The notes under the pieces: generated by a model
The model's database searches: none
Seen by the model: the letters and a program-made list of their open reading frames with translations, nothing else
Told to the model about the DNA's origin: nothing
Shown: positions 53,111 through 61,798 of the stretch, piece by piece
Position numbering within the stretch: position 1 is the stretch's first letter
How the letters are laid out: every line of letters begins with the position of its first letter
Made by a program: the position numbers and the translations under genes
Origin: an uncultured Brachyspira sp.
Lineage (GTDB): Bacteria > Spirochaetota > Brachyspiria > Brachyspirales > Brachyspiraceae
Direction of reading: 5' to 3'
DNA: 64,000 nucleotides
Assembly (NCBI RefSeq): GCF_910578695.1
Contig: NZ_CAJTQJ010000003.1
Location: 62,001 to 126,000, forward strand

Positions 53111-53178
53111 ATTAGAGCAATTACGGTATTGGCTATAACAAATATTGCTCTAATAGCTTTTTCTAAATTAAAAGTCAT
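53092..53178 (-). CDS. Hydrophobic micropeptide C, 28 aa (MTFNLEK...)
   Basis: 28 residues: a short amphipathic start, a hydrophobic helix (AIFVIANTVIALIDIF) and KE end. TAGGTGA precedes the ATG. It lies upstream of RHH3 with a hairpin between, the same order as the other two cassettes, but 24 kb away. Confidence 0.55.
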   Translation of the reverse strand: MTFNLEKAIRAIFVIANTVIALIDIFKE

Positions 53179-53226
53179 AATTCACCTACTTTTTTATATG
53201 GAGGGATAAAATGAAATATAAAAAAT

Positions 53227-53253
53227 AAGGGCGGAGCTTAAACTCCTGCCCTT
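53227..53253. terminator. Hairpin AAGGGC/GCCCTT
   Basis: AAGGGC...GCCCTT with inner GAG/CTC. It follows a five-codon frame starting at 53211 with a strong GGAGGG site, which could be a leader peptide. The T-rich tail is on the minus strand side, so it may stop leftward transcription. Confidence 0.4.
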
Positions 53254-53415
53254 GAAAAATTGAAATATAATTTATGAGTTTTTAGAAATTAATATAAATG
53301 AATTTTAAACTTTTTTATAAAAATAAGCAATAAAATATTTAATAAAAAAATTATTTAAGACGATAATATTATTGCTCAGAAAAAATTAAAAACAGTTTAA
53401 AAAACTTTTTATTTG

Positions 53416-53441
53416 AAAAGCCTGCCTATCAAAGACAGGCT
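53416..53441. promoter_or_regulatory. Hairpin in front of second recombinase
   Basis: AAGCCTG/CAGGCTT inverted repeat 25 bases ahead of the recombinase start. It might attenuate int expression or mark an attachment-site arm. Confidence 0.4.
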
Positions 53442-53466
53442 TATTAAAATAAAAGGAGCTGTTTTT

Positions 53467-54636
53467 ATGAAAACGCTAGACTATCTAAAATTATATGATA
53501 ACAATAATTCTAATTTAATAATCAATTATCTTGAATATATAAAACTTTATAAGTCAAAATCTACAGTAAATACTTATGCAAACAGCATCAAAAACTTTTA
53601 TAATTTTCTTTATAATTATTACAGTATCGGACAGTATAATACAGTACAGTCCGAAAAAATACTTAATAGTAATAATATAGGACTGTCTAAAGATATACTA
53701 TTATACAATACTACGGTATTGTATAATAAAGTAAACAGAAAATGCATTGAAGACTATATCTCTTATCAAGTTAATAAAAATCTCGGCGCCGACATCATTC
53801 ACTGCAGAGTTATGGCTGTAAAAAGTTATTTTAAGTATTTAGTGAAATTAAAAAAAATAAGTACCGAAACTTTTTTTGATATTTTTGATGAGCTTAAAAC
53901 TCCAAAAATAATCGTAAAAAATCAGCTATTAATAAAAGCAGATGAAACTTTATCTATTACAAAAAAGATAAAAGAAAAATCAGAAAGTTTTGCAGATGAG
54001 AGAAATATATTCATGCTTTTGCTGATGTCTAATACAGGCATACGCCGTAAGGAGCTTGCCTGCATAGACATTGACAATATTCACTTTGATAATAATACCA
54101 TAGCTATTTATAAAAGCAAGGGAGATAAACCAAGAATTATTTCTTTTTCTAATTCTATAAAATCTAAACTATTTGAATATTTAAAATTAAGAAAATCTAT
54201 ATTAAAGCAGAGAAACAAAATACATAATATGCTATTTATTAAGACAAACGGAGATCCTCTTAACATAAATACTATAAGCACAATAATGCATTTCATTTCT
54301 AAAAAAACAAATATAAAAGTTACTTGTCATTCATTAAGAAGAGGCTTTGCAACTGATATGGCAGAAAACGGAACTGACATTTATGTTATATCAAAAATGC
54401 TTGGACATCAAAATATTAATACAACCGTGTCAAGATATATTTATGTTCTTGCTGGAATGATAAAAGAGGCTATGGAAAATCACCCATTTTCTAAGTTTCA
54501 AAATAGTACGAAAAAAGACTGTATTAAAAAAGACATTAAAATAAATATGCTTGAAGAATGGAAAGACTTAACGGGCAGAATGAATGAAATATTAAACAGT
54601 TTTGAAAAAATTGAAAAGGATTTTAATAGGGCTTAA
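53467..54636 (+). CDS. Tyrosine recombinase/integrase (second)
   Basis: About 389 residues. Core-binding domain at 1-150, then a full catalytic set: Arg in NTGIRRKELACIDID, Lys in YKSKGDKPRII, HSLRRGFATDMAENG (HxxR), LGHQNINTTVSRYIYV (His and nucleophilic Tyr). A C-terminal extension of ~50 residues is helical. An in-frame TTG at 53413 would add 18 residues, but AAAGGAG points to the ATG at 53467. It lies at the element's right edge, as expected for the integrase. Confidence 0.88.
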   Translation: MKTLDYLKLYDNNNSNLIINYLEYIKLYKSKSTVNTYANSIKNFYNFLYNYYSIGQYNTVQSEKILNSNNIGLSKDILLYNTTVLYNKVNRKCIEDYISYQVNKNLGADIIHCRVMAVKSYFKYLVKLKKISTETFFDIFDELKTPKIIVKNQLLIKADETLSITKKIKEKSESFADERNIFMLLLMSNTGIRRKELACIDIDNIHFDNNTIAIYKSKGDKPRIISFSNSIKSKLFEYLKLRKSILKQRNKIHNMLFIKTNGDPLNINTISTIMHFISKKTNIKVTCHSLRRGFATDMAENGTDIYVISKMLGHQNINTTVSRYIYVLAGMIKEAMENHPFSKFQNSTKKDCIKKDIKINMLEEWKDLTGRMNEILNSFEKIEKDFNRA

Positions 54637-54642
54637 AAGATT

Positions 54643-54670
54643 GGCTGTAATCTCTGCCAAGATTACAGCC
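54643..54670 (+). terminator. Hairpin after second recombinase
   Basis: GGCTGTAATC/GATTACAGCC, perfect ten-base stem, eight-base loop, seven bases after the stop. There is no T run, so termination may be weak. Confidence 0.55.
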
Positions 54671-54786
54671 TGCGAGCTAATTTTATGATTAGTAAAAACT
54701 ATAATACTGTTTAGTTAATATAAAAAATATTAGAAAATATTAATTTGTGTAGTATAAAAAAATTGCATATATATAGGTTAATATAG

Positions 54787-54844
54787 CATTTTGCTATATT
54801 GCTAAATAACATTTTGCTATATTGCTAAATAACATTTTGCTATA
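54787..54844 (+). repeat. 23-bp tandem repeat, 2.5 copies
   Basis: CATTTTGCTATATTGCTAAA plus TAA repeats at 54787 and 54810 with a partial third copy at 54833. Each unit contains TAGCAnnnTGCTA-like half palindromes. Such iterons are typical of recombinase arm sites or replication control. Confidence 0.75.
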
Positions 54845-55247
54845 CGAGTTTAAAGATATATTAAAGACCTGTTAAAGATTAACCTAATGATTATTTAAAG
54901 ACTTTAAACTAACTGACTGACTTATGCAGATTTTATTTTTTGAATAATGGCTGAGACAAAAAATATTTGAATGCTATTGCGATAATATAATGCAAATTGA
55001 TGTTTGAAGTATTTATTACAATGCCTTTATTTAAAGCGTAAAGCCTTATTTTTAGGGACTTTTTTATCTAGGTATACATTTATATATACTTTACTAAAAA
55101 ACACTCTTTACGGCAGTATTTTAAATTTTAAAAAAAATGTTTTTTTGTTGACTTTAAAATATTTTTGTGTATATTAGTTAATGACTGATAAAATAAAAAA
55201 TGCTATCAAAAAAGGCGTGAGAAACCTTTTGGCATCGGAGTAAAAAT
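54845..55247. other. Gene-free element/host junction region
   Basis: Four copies of TTAAAGA occur at 54850-54910. A half-site TTGCGATAAT (near 54976) echoes the palindromes at 24601-28198. A promoter-like TTGACT-N16-TATATT lies at 55148-55175. The right attachment site is probably in this stretch or just after it, but I cannot identify it. Confidence 0.4.
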
Positions 55248-55505
55248 ATGAAAAAGTATATAGGTGTACTATATTCTGCAGGGCTGTATGCTCTAAAGAA
55301 AAATAACAGTAATTGTTCTTTTAATTTAATTAGCTCGAAATGCGATACAAGTTATATAAACTATACTTTCTCATATAGTTTTTTACTCACTTGTATTTTA
55401 TCAGTCAATAAAAATACACTTGTATCGCTTTCTATAAATCTAAAAAAATTCGTTAAAATTATTATTTTTATTATTAATAATAAATTAATAATTGACATTT
55501 TATAA
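55248..55505 (+). CDS. Doubtful 85-aa frame over an inverted repeat
   Basis: The frame has GGAG ahead of its ATG and a plausible first 20 residues (MKKYIGVLYSAGLYALKKNN), but most of it lies over the inverted repeat at 55337-55432. It may be a truncated gene fragment at the element's edge. Confidence 0.25.
   Translation: MKKYIGVLYSAGLYALKKNNSNCSFNLISSKCDTSYINYTFSYSFLLTCILSVNKNTLVSLSINLKKFVKIIIFIINNKLIIDIL
55337..55432. repeat. Inverted repeat upstream of rnpB
   Basis: GAAATGCGATACAAGT (55337-55352) pairs with ACTTGTATCGCTTTC (55418-55432), with an inner pair AAACTATA/TATAGTTT. It resembles the nested hairpins of the dispersed repeats. Confidence 0.55.
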
Positions 55506-55527
55506 GTTTTATAATAGAGTAATTGAC

Positions 55528-55864
55528 TATGCGGAGCGGGTAAACGCGGTATTTAATTAACTAATACTGAGGAAAGTCCGTACCTCTAAAGGGCATCATG
55601 CAAGCTAACGGCTTGAAGGCGAAAGTCTATGGAAAGTGCAGCAGAAAATATACCGCCGATTTGGTAAGGGTGAAAAGGCATGGTAAGAGCATACCGCATT
55701 TATGGCAACATAAATGGCAGTGCAAACCCCATGAGAGGCAAGAGCAAACAGAAACGGATTGCCCTTTTCCTAAGTTTCAGGTGGCTCGCTAAAGCATTGT
55801 AGCGATATAATGCAAAGATAAATGTTTACCTTAAATGACAGAATACGGCTTATAGCTCCGCTTA
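55528..55864 (+). ncRNA. rnpB: RNase P RNA
   Basis: Bacterial class A RNase P RNA. GCGGAGC (55531-55537) pairs with GCTCCGC (55855-55861) as helix P1. Conserved signatures: GAGGAAAGTCCG near 55571, the AGAAAATATACCGCC stretch near 55643, AAGGGTGAAAAGGCATGGTAA, AGAGCATACCGC, GGCAGTGCAAACCCC near 55715 and GACAGAATACGGCTTAT near 55837. A TATAAT at 55510-55515 is a likely -10 box. It cleaves tRNA leaders. Confidence 0.95.
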
Positions 55865-55882
55865 CTTTATATTGATTAATAA

Positions 55883-56857
55883 TTAGTACTGAAAAGGCTT
55901 AGCTTTTGTAAAATCAGGCAAATAGGATTCAGAACTCTCTATTTCCTGAATAAGTAAATTTTCAAATCCTAAATCAATAGCATAGTTAACTATATCATCA
56001 TACTCTTTTTTAGTTATTTTCCTATTAATAGATTCAAAATTACAAGCTTTGAATTTTGGATTATACTGAGACATTAAAGATACAGTGCTTTTTAAAAAAC
56101 CTCTTTCTTTTAATTCTATCAATACATCATAAGAGTCAGATTCATTATTAGGAAGTATCAAATGCCTTATTATAATCCCGCTTTCAGCAATTCCTTTATC
56201 ATTAACTATTAAATCTCCTGTCTGACTTTTCATTATTTCTAAAGCATTCATAGCAGTATTAAAATAATTTGCAGCTTTGGAATATTTAAAAGCCTTATCA
56301 TCAAATACATATTTTAAATCAGGAAGATATATATCAATAATACCATCTAAACAATCTAAAAGCTCTTTTGTATCATAGCCATTAGTATTATATACTATAG
56401 GTAAATTTAATCCTTTTTCTAAAGCAATTTTTAATCCTTTCAAAACAGGATATATAATATGAGATGCACTAACCAAATTTATATTTAAAGCTCCTTTTTT
56501 TTCTAAATCTAAAAAATATTCAGCTAAAATATTAATATCAATTATTTCTCCTATACCGTCGGAACTTATTTGATGATTCTGACAAAATACACAGTTTAAA
56601 TTGCAGCTTGAAAAAAATACCGTACCGCTTCCATTATCTCCTACAAGCATAGGCTCTTCTCCAAAATGCAAAGTACGGGAAGCTACTTTTATATGATTAG
56701 TATCTTCAAAAATTTTACATCTTCCAATTTTGTTTTTATTTCTATTAACATTGCATATATGTCCGCAGCATATACAATTATCATAAAGAAGTTTTGCTTT
56801 TTCTATTGATTTATCTATACTCTCTAAATGTTTTTTATTATACAAAATGCATACCAA
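55883..56857 (-). CDS. Radical SAM protein, PflA-like (COG1313 type)
   Basis: About 325 residues. The radical-SAM cluster motif is CNLNCVFCQ (CxxxCxxC) near residues 86-94, preceded by SGTVFFSS. An N-terminal Cys set (NCICCGHICNVNR) is typical of the COG1313 group related to pyruvate-formate-lyase activases. Substrate unknown. The start is a TTG at 56857; no ATG lies nearer than about 70 residues in, so the true start is uncertain. Confidence 0.85.
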   Translation of the reverse strand: MVCILYNKKHLESIDKSIEKAKLLYDNCICCGHICNVNRNKNKIGRCKIFEDTNHIKVASRTLHFGEEPMLVGDNGSGTVFFSSCNLNCVFCQNHQISSDGIGEIIDINILAEYFLDLEKKGALNINLVSASHIIYPVLKGLKIALEKGLNLPIVYNTNGYDTKELLDCLDGIIDIYLPDLKYVFDDKAFKYSKAANYFNTAMNALEIMKSQTGDLIVNDKGIAESGIIIRHLILPNNESDSYDVLIELKERGFLKSTVSLMSQYNPKFKACNFESINRKITKKEYDDIVNYAIDLGFENLLIQEIESSESYLPDFTKAKPFQY

Positions 56858-56953
56858 TAATTATATTATATTAAGTATTATACTAAAATAAATTAATTTG
56901 TCAAAATTAGGATAAAAGGTTTTATATTTTTATTAATTTTTATAGTTCAAACA

Positions 56954-57333
56954 TTAAGGAAGCTCTTTAATTCCAAGTTCTTTTAAAAAATTATTATGCT
57001 TTAATTTGGCATTTTTTATATCTATTTTTATATTATTAAGTTCTTGTATTACATCATCTATATTTATTATTTCTTCTTCATCTGATATATTTACATATCT
57101 TGAAATATTAAGATTATATCCGTTTTTTTCTATTTCTTTCATATTCTTTCATAGATATTCTTTGATACTCTTTGAGAATATTTTTTGTCGTTTTTTTTTC
57201 TGTATTTATATGTATCAACTATTTTATTAATATGTTTATCTAAAAGTATATTCTGACGTTTTCCTTTTTCAAATTCATTGCTTGCATTTATAATAAGCAC
57301 ATCGTCAAATTTTTTGCATTTTTTAAGCACCAA
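56954..57333 (-). pseudogene. hsdM C-terminal remnant, frameshifted
   Basis: Two consecutive frames (57333-57139 and 57142-56954) together give the end of a type I restriction methylase: INASNEFEKGKRQNILLD, DKHINKIVDTYKYRK, then EKNGYNLNISRYV and a coiled-coil end with LKELGIKELP. The break lies at a small duplication of AAAGAATATNAAAGAATAT type near 57140. No catalytic part is left. Confidence 0.8.
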
Positions 57334-57360
57334 TATACAAAATTATTAGTTTTTATTATT

Positions 57361-57455
57361 GCTATGCGTGCCGACGAAGTCCACTACAGTGTTGGCAGGC
57401 GTCGCTTTAACTACATCGATAATAAATTATCGATGTGCTTCGGCTCACTTTTTTT
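57361..57455 (-). repeat. Dispersed hairpin element, copy E7
   Basis: Read on the minus strand: GTGAGCCGAAGC, the palindrome ACATCGATAATTTATTATCG with its last bases, AAAGCGACGCC, then GTCGGCACGCATAGCAAT. The plus-strand part GTGCCGACGAAGTCC...GTTGGCAGG matches the coding copy in terS. It lies outside the prophage, so the family is genomic. Confidence 0.75.
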
Positions 57456-57485
57456 AATTATTTTTTTATTATTATTAAAAATTAT

Positions 57486-57830
57486 TATTTATTATTATTT
57501 CCAATAAAAATTATGAGCTTTGGTACTCTGCCATTCTGTGAATGTCAGACGCTCATAATTTTTATAATTTAAGTTATAAGCAAGCTGATAGTTTACTTAT
57601 GTCAGTTATAAGCTGTTTGTTTATCTTTATTATTACTAATAAAAAACTTGTTCGTCAATAATCCCTGCCATTCTTAACAATGTCAGACACTCACAAGTTT
57701 TATAATATCAATTGTCGGCTATTATTAAGTGAGTTTATCGATAACAATAACAAAGAGATAAACGAGCAGCTAATAACCGACAATAAGGAGGTTATTAGCT
57801 ATTTTAAAGCGAGTTTATCTATAACAATAT
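57486..57830. repeat. Cluster of hairpin elements, right of prophage
   Basis: Several nested hairpins without genes: AATAAAAATTATGAGC/GCTCATAATTTTTAT; AAAACTTG-type arms around 57645-57700 with TGACATT-like inner parts; and GATAAAC...GTTTATC at 57757-57819, identical but for one base to 16570-16632 in the same orientation. Confidence 0.75.
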
Positions 57831-58052
57831 GTATATTTTAACTCTATGAGTTTATTAATGAAATATTTCTCTATTTTACTTTCATCTTTCATTTTTATGT
57901 ACCTTTCATTTTTAGTAAATATTTATTTAAAATTATTCTTCAATATTTTTTATTAAACCAATTAACAGTCTATTATATCATAATTAATGATATAATACCA
58001 TTTATTTGAGATGATTATATACTTTGAAATTTATTTATTAAATATAAGAAAT
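57831..58052. other. Gene-free AT-rich spacer
   Basis: No frame or RNA gene seen. Short imperfect repeats of CTTTCATTTTTATGTACC type occur near 57885-57915. Confidence 0.4.
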
Positions 58053-58081
58053 AAAAAGCAAGTGCCTAAACACCTGCTTTT
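58053..58081 (-). terminator. Terminator of aminotransferase gene
   Basis: On the minus strand AAAGCAGGTG pairs with CACTTGCTTT (one G-T type pair) and runs into TTTATTTC. Confidence 0.7.
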
Positions 58082-58095
58082 ATCATAATTCTAAA

Positions 58096-59214
58096 TTAAT
58101 TATTCATTATCTTTTTTACAGCCTCTATAACAATATCCTGCTCTTCTTTCAAAATATCATTATCTATAGGCAAAGCTATATTATGTTTTGAAGCATATTC
58201 TGATACTGGCATATCTCCTTCTTTGTATCCCAGACTTTTAACTAATATAGGTGCTAAATGTATTGGGTGAGGATAGTAAAGTGCAGTAGGCACGCCCAAT
58301 TCATTTAATTTAGTTCTAATTTCATCTCTGTTATCTTCTACTTGTATGACATACTGAGCATAAACACTTTTATTATATTCTGCTATTTCAGGAACTTTTA
58401 CTATATCTTTTAACTGACTGCTGTAATATTCGGCTGCATTTCTTCTATGATTCATATCTTCATCAAAGCCTTTAAATTTTTCAAGCAAAATGCCTGCCTG
58501 TAAATTATCGAGTCTTCCTGTAGTTCCTAATTTAATATGTATCATTCCGCCTTCATCACCATGATGACGAAGCTGCTTTACATTTTTATATAATTCTTCA
58601 TTGTTAGTAAATACCATTCCGCCGTCTCCGAAACAGCCTAAAGGCTTTGCCGGAAAAAATGAAGTTACAGCAATATCTCCTAATTTTCCAGAACATGATT
58701 TTATATTTTTATAGCTGGCTCCGAATGATTGGCATGCATCTTCTATAACAAATATATTATTCCTTTTAGCAATATCAAGTATAATATCATAATTGGCACA
58801 TTGTCCGAATAAATTAACAGGTATAATAGCAGCAGTATTTTTATTGATTAAACTCTCAAGCTTTTTTACATCCATATTAAAATATTCATCAATATCGCAA
58901 ACTCTTACTTTCATTCCTAAAAAAGCAGGAGCCTCAGCGGTAGAAAAAAAAGTCATAGCAGGTACTATTATTTCTTTATTTGAATGATCTTCTCCAGCAT
59001 TAAATCCCAATGCCAAAAGTGAAAGCACTAATCCGACATGTCCTGATGACACACCTACAGCATATTTAACACCTGTATAATTTGATAATTCTTTTTCAAG
59101 CATCTCTAATTCTTCGCCAAATATAAATTGGCTTCTCTCTATAATAGAAGATATCTTTTTATCAATAGCTTCTTTTCTTTTTTCATATCCCCTATAAAGG
59201 TTCATATACTTCAT
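58096..59214 (-). CDS. DegT/DnrJ/EryC1/StrS sugar aminotransferase
   Basis: About 372 residues; a PLP enzyme that aminates nucleotide-linked keto sugars for surface polysaccharide. VGVSSGHVGLVLSLLALG near residue 48, IIPVNLFGQCANYD, FVIEDACQSFGASY (PLP-binding Asp), SFFPAKPLGCFGDGG (Schiff-base Lys) and LRHHGDEGG are all present. An upstream TTG at 59244 is in frame, but AAGGA favours the ATG at 59214. No sugar biosynthesis neighbours are in view. Confidence 0.93.
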   Translation of the reverse strand: MKYMNLYRGYEKRKEAIDKKISSIIERSQFIFGEELEMLEKELSNYTGVKYAVGVSSGHVGLVLSLLALGFNAGEDHSNKEIIVPAMTFFSTAEAPAFLGMKVRVCDIDEYFNMDVKKLESLINKNTAAIIPVNLFGQCANYDIILDIAKRNNIFVIEDACQSFGASYKNIKSCSGKLGDIAVTSFFPAKPLGCFGDGGMVFTNNEELYKNVKQLRHHGDEGGMIHIKLGTTGRLDNLQAGILLEKFKGFDEDMNHRRNAAEYYSSQLKDIVKVPEIAEYNKSVYAQYVIQVEDNRDEIRTKLNELGVPTALYYPHPIHLAPILVKSLGYKEGDMPVSEYASKHNIALPIDNDILKEEQDIVIEAVKKIMNN

Positions 59215-59412
59215 AAAAAAATCCTTGTTATTAAATATAATCAAATTGTATTCAAAATTATAATTAATGTCAATATTTTTTATATAGTGAAAAACTTGAC
59301 AATGAAATTTATTTTACTATACTTTATATTAAAATAATACAAATGGCTAAAAATATCATTTATGCTGAAATATAGAAATTGAGGGTTGTAAAAAATATAC
59401 AAAAAAAACTTT

Positions 59413-59799
59413 ATGAAAATTCCCAGCGATAAATTATTAATACCAAAAGTGTCTAATGAGTTTTTAGATTTTCTGCATTCAAATGAAATAAAAGAATGCG
59501 ATGCATTGCAAATAGCCTTTGAAGAAGCTTTAACCAATTCAATAGTTCATGGAAATAAAAACGATTATAGCAAAAATATAAATATATGTTTTAATATTGA
59601 TGATGAAATGGTAAAAGTTATTATAGAAGATGAAGGCGAGGGCTTTGATTATACTTTAGCTATGATAGAGCTTACAGAATCTCAAGAAAATATTTATAAA
59701 GACAGCGGAAGAGGAATATTTTTGATTTCTCTATACACAGATGATTTTTATTTTGAAGATAACGGAAGAAAAATAATAATGATTAAGTATAGAAATTAA
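59413..59799 (+). CDS. RsbW/SpoIIAB-like ATP-binding regulator
   Basis: 128 residues of the GHKL anti-sigma kinase type. The N box EEALTNSIVHGNKND is near residues 36-50, the G1 box EDEGEGFD near 77-84 and G2 SGRGIFLISLY near 99-109. Relatives phosphorylate anti-sigma antagonists or bind sigma factors; no partner genes are adjacent. No clear Shine-Dalgarno precedes the ATG. Confidence 0.88.
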   Translation: MKIPSDKLLIPKVSNEFLDFLHSNEIKECDALQIAFEEALTNSIVHGNKNDYSKNINICFNIDDEMVKVIIEDEGEGFDYTLAMIELTESQENIYKDSGRGIFLISLYTDDFYFEDNGRKIIMIKYRN

Positions 59800-60136
59800 A
59801 AGTATATTAATATAAACTTTATACTATTACCGATACTGCAGACAATATTAGCCTTGAATTAGCTTATATATTTAAAATTATTTTTAATTACCACTATCAT
59901 TTTTGACAATGTCAAGTACTTGCCAGATGCTCGTAATTTTTTATTATAGATTATTTACTAATAAAAAAAACTTGTGCCAATATCGGCGTAATACCTGCCA
60001 TTCTTTAATAATATTATTATATCTTTCATAATATTATTATACAAAAAATAACTATAAAAGTAAAGTTTATTGAAATTAGATATTTTTAAGAGAAGTGCAC
60101 ACATATAATGCATGCACTTTTTATTATTATTTATAT
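59800..60136. other. Gene-free region with element remnants
   Basis: Fragments of the hairpin elements are recognisable (TGACAATGTCAAGTACTTG, AAAAAAAACTTGTGCC). AAGTGC...GCACTT at 60094-60120 may terminate the ankyrin gene on the minus strand. Confidence 0.45.
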
Positions 60137-61798
60137 TTAATAACTAAGATAGTGTTCTAAACTTAAAGGATTATTTAAATGATGAAGTGCTGATCTGTCA
60201 TTTTTAGCTGCAGCAATGTCAATAGCTGTTTGTCCGTCATTATTTTTAATATTATAATCAGCACCCATATTTACAATAACTCCTAAAATACCATAACTTA
60301 TACCTTGTACAGCAAGTATTAATGGAGTATCTCCGTTATTATCTTTTTTATTTACATCAGCACCGTTTTTTATCAAATAATAACAAATATCCGATCCAAA
60401 ATGCACTTTGCTTATGAGATATGTTAAAGGAGTATCGCCTGTTGCTGAACATACAGCATTTAAATCAGGCTTCAAATCAATAATATTTTTAGCTAAATTC
60501 ATATTACGATAATTCATTGCTTTTATTAACGGAGTATATCCGTATCCGTCTTCTAAATTTATATCAGCTCCCATTTCTGCCAAAAATCTAACCATATCTT
60601 TATCATTTCTAGCTGCAGCCAAACCAAGAGGGGTAATTTTATCATACTCTTTATTTAATTCTGTATCTTCTTTTATAAGTTTTTCTAATGCTTTTATATC
60701 GCCTTTAGATACAGCATTCATTATATCATCATAGCCTTCTATATTATCAGTATCTTCGCTTGATAATAATTTTTCTATTTCATAATACTTGTTATTTTTT
60801 GCTAATTTTATAGCTTCTTCTCTAGTTGTATTAGTATTGAGATTAAAAACATCATTATCTATTAATAATTTAGCTATATCATAATTACCATAATCTACAG
60901 CATAGTATATATAATCATCGCTTGAGTTTAAATCTGCTCCTTTATCCATTAAAAGTTTAGCTATTTCGATATTGCCGTTTTCAGCTGCCACTTTCATAGG
61001 AGAGTCAGTATAAAATCCGTCAAAAAATATTTGAGCATTTACATCTTGTCCTATAAATATTAAATATTTAACTATTTCTATATTATGATTTTCAACCGCC
61101 TTAGGAATTAAACTTTCTTCCAAATCAATATCTCCGCTTTCTACAAGAAGTTTAAGTATATCAAGATTATCATTATTTATAGCAATATCTGTCAGATAAT
61201 AAGGATATTCATAACCATAATCTCTGCCTGCATCAAGCCCTTTATCAATTAAAATTTCAGTCATTTCGGCATTATTATTTCTAACAGCATAGTAAAGCAT
61301 ATCAATACCGTTTTCTGTTTCCATATCGTCTGCCATAGCATTAACATCGGCTCCTTCTCTTATAAGCTCTTTTGCTAAATCATTATATCCGAATTGAACT
61401 GCCAAAAATAAAGGAGTAGAATCTTTAAAAATATATTTATTGCCGAAATTTGTCATTTCAGTAATTTTTCCTTCCAAGCCTTCTTCTGCTAATAATTTTG
61501 ATATTTCATATATTGGTGCTTTGTATTTATGTGATTTAAGTATTTCATCTATTTTTTCATATCCTGTAGGTATAGGATCAATTTCTGTACCCTGAATATA
61601 TTCATTAGTCTGCTGAGATTTAGTTTTATTAATATCTATATTATTATTATTATTTGTAGTTGTAGGATTAATATATACTTGATTAGTTTCTGTTTGATTA
61701 GTTTGAGTGTTTTCTGTTTCTTTACTGCTGTCTTTTGCACGATTGCAGGAAATTACTGAAACTATAAAAATAGCAATAATATAAATAACTGTTTTCAT
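60137..61798 (-). CDS. Ankyrin-repeat lipoprotein
   Basis: 553 residues. A signal peptide with lipobox (SVISC, Cys18) is followed by a Thr/Asn/Gln-rich linker (residues 20-70), then about 12 ankyrin repeats from residue ~100 to 545. Typical units are STPLFLAVQFGYNDLAKELI, KVAAENGNIEIAKLLMDKGA and GDTPLILAVQGISYGILGVI. It should be a lipid-anchored periplasmic or surface scaffold; ankyrin lipoproteins are numerous in Brachyspira. Confidence 0.92.
   Translation of the reverse strand: MKTVIYIIAIFIVSVISCNRAKDSSKETENTQTNQTETNQVYINPTTTNNNNNIDINKTKSQQTNEYIQGTEIDPIPTGYEKIDEILKSHKYKAPIYEISKLLAEEGLEGKITEMTNFGNKYIFKDSTPLFLAVQFGYNDLAKELIREGADVNAMADDMETENGIDMLYYAVRNNNAEMTEILIDKGLDAGRDYGYEYPYYLTDIAINNDNLDILKLLVESGDIDLEESLIPKAVENHNIEIVKYLIFIGQDVNAQIFFDGFYTDSPMKVAAENGNIEIAKLLMDKGADLNSSDDYIYYAVDYGNYDIAKLLIDNDVFNLNTNTTREEAIKLAKNNKYYEIEKLLSSEDTDNIEGYDDIMNAVSKGDIKALEKLIKEDTELNKEYDKITPLGLAAARNDKDMVRFLAEMGADINLEDGYGYTPLIKAMNYRNMNLAKNIIDLKPDLNAVCSATGDTPLTYLISKVHFGSDICYYLIKNGADVNKKDNNGDTPLILAVQGISYGILGVIVNMGADYNIKNNDGQTAIDIAAAKNDRSALHHLNNPLSLEHYLSY

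Noticed and set aside
54787..54844. Short tandem repeat as a CRISPR array
   Set aside because: Units are directly adjacent without unique spacers and there are no cas genes nearby.
55598..55792. 64-residue open frame on the plus strand
   Set aside because: It lies entirely within rnpB, whose conserved structure explains the sequence.
16570..57819. 63-bp direct repeats as attL/attR
   Set aside because: They would place rnpB and other host-type genes inside the prophage, and related hairpin copies occur elsewhere, so they are better seen as dispersed repeats.
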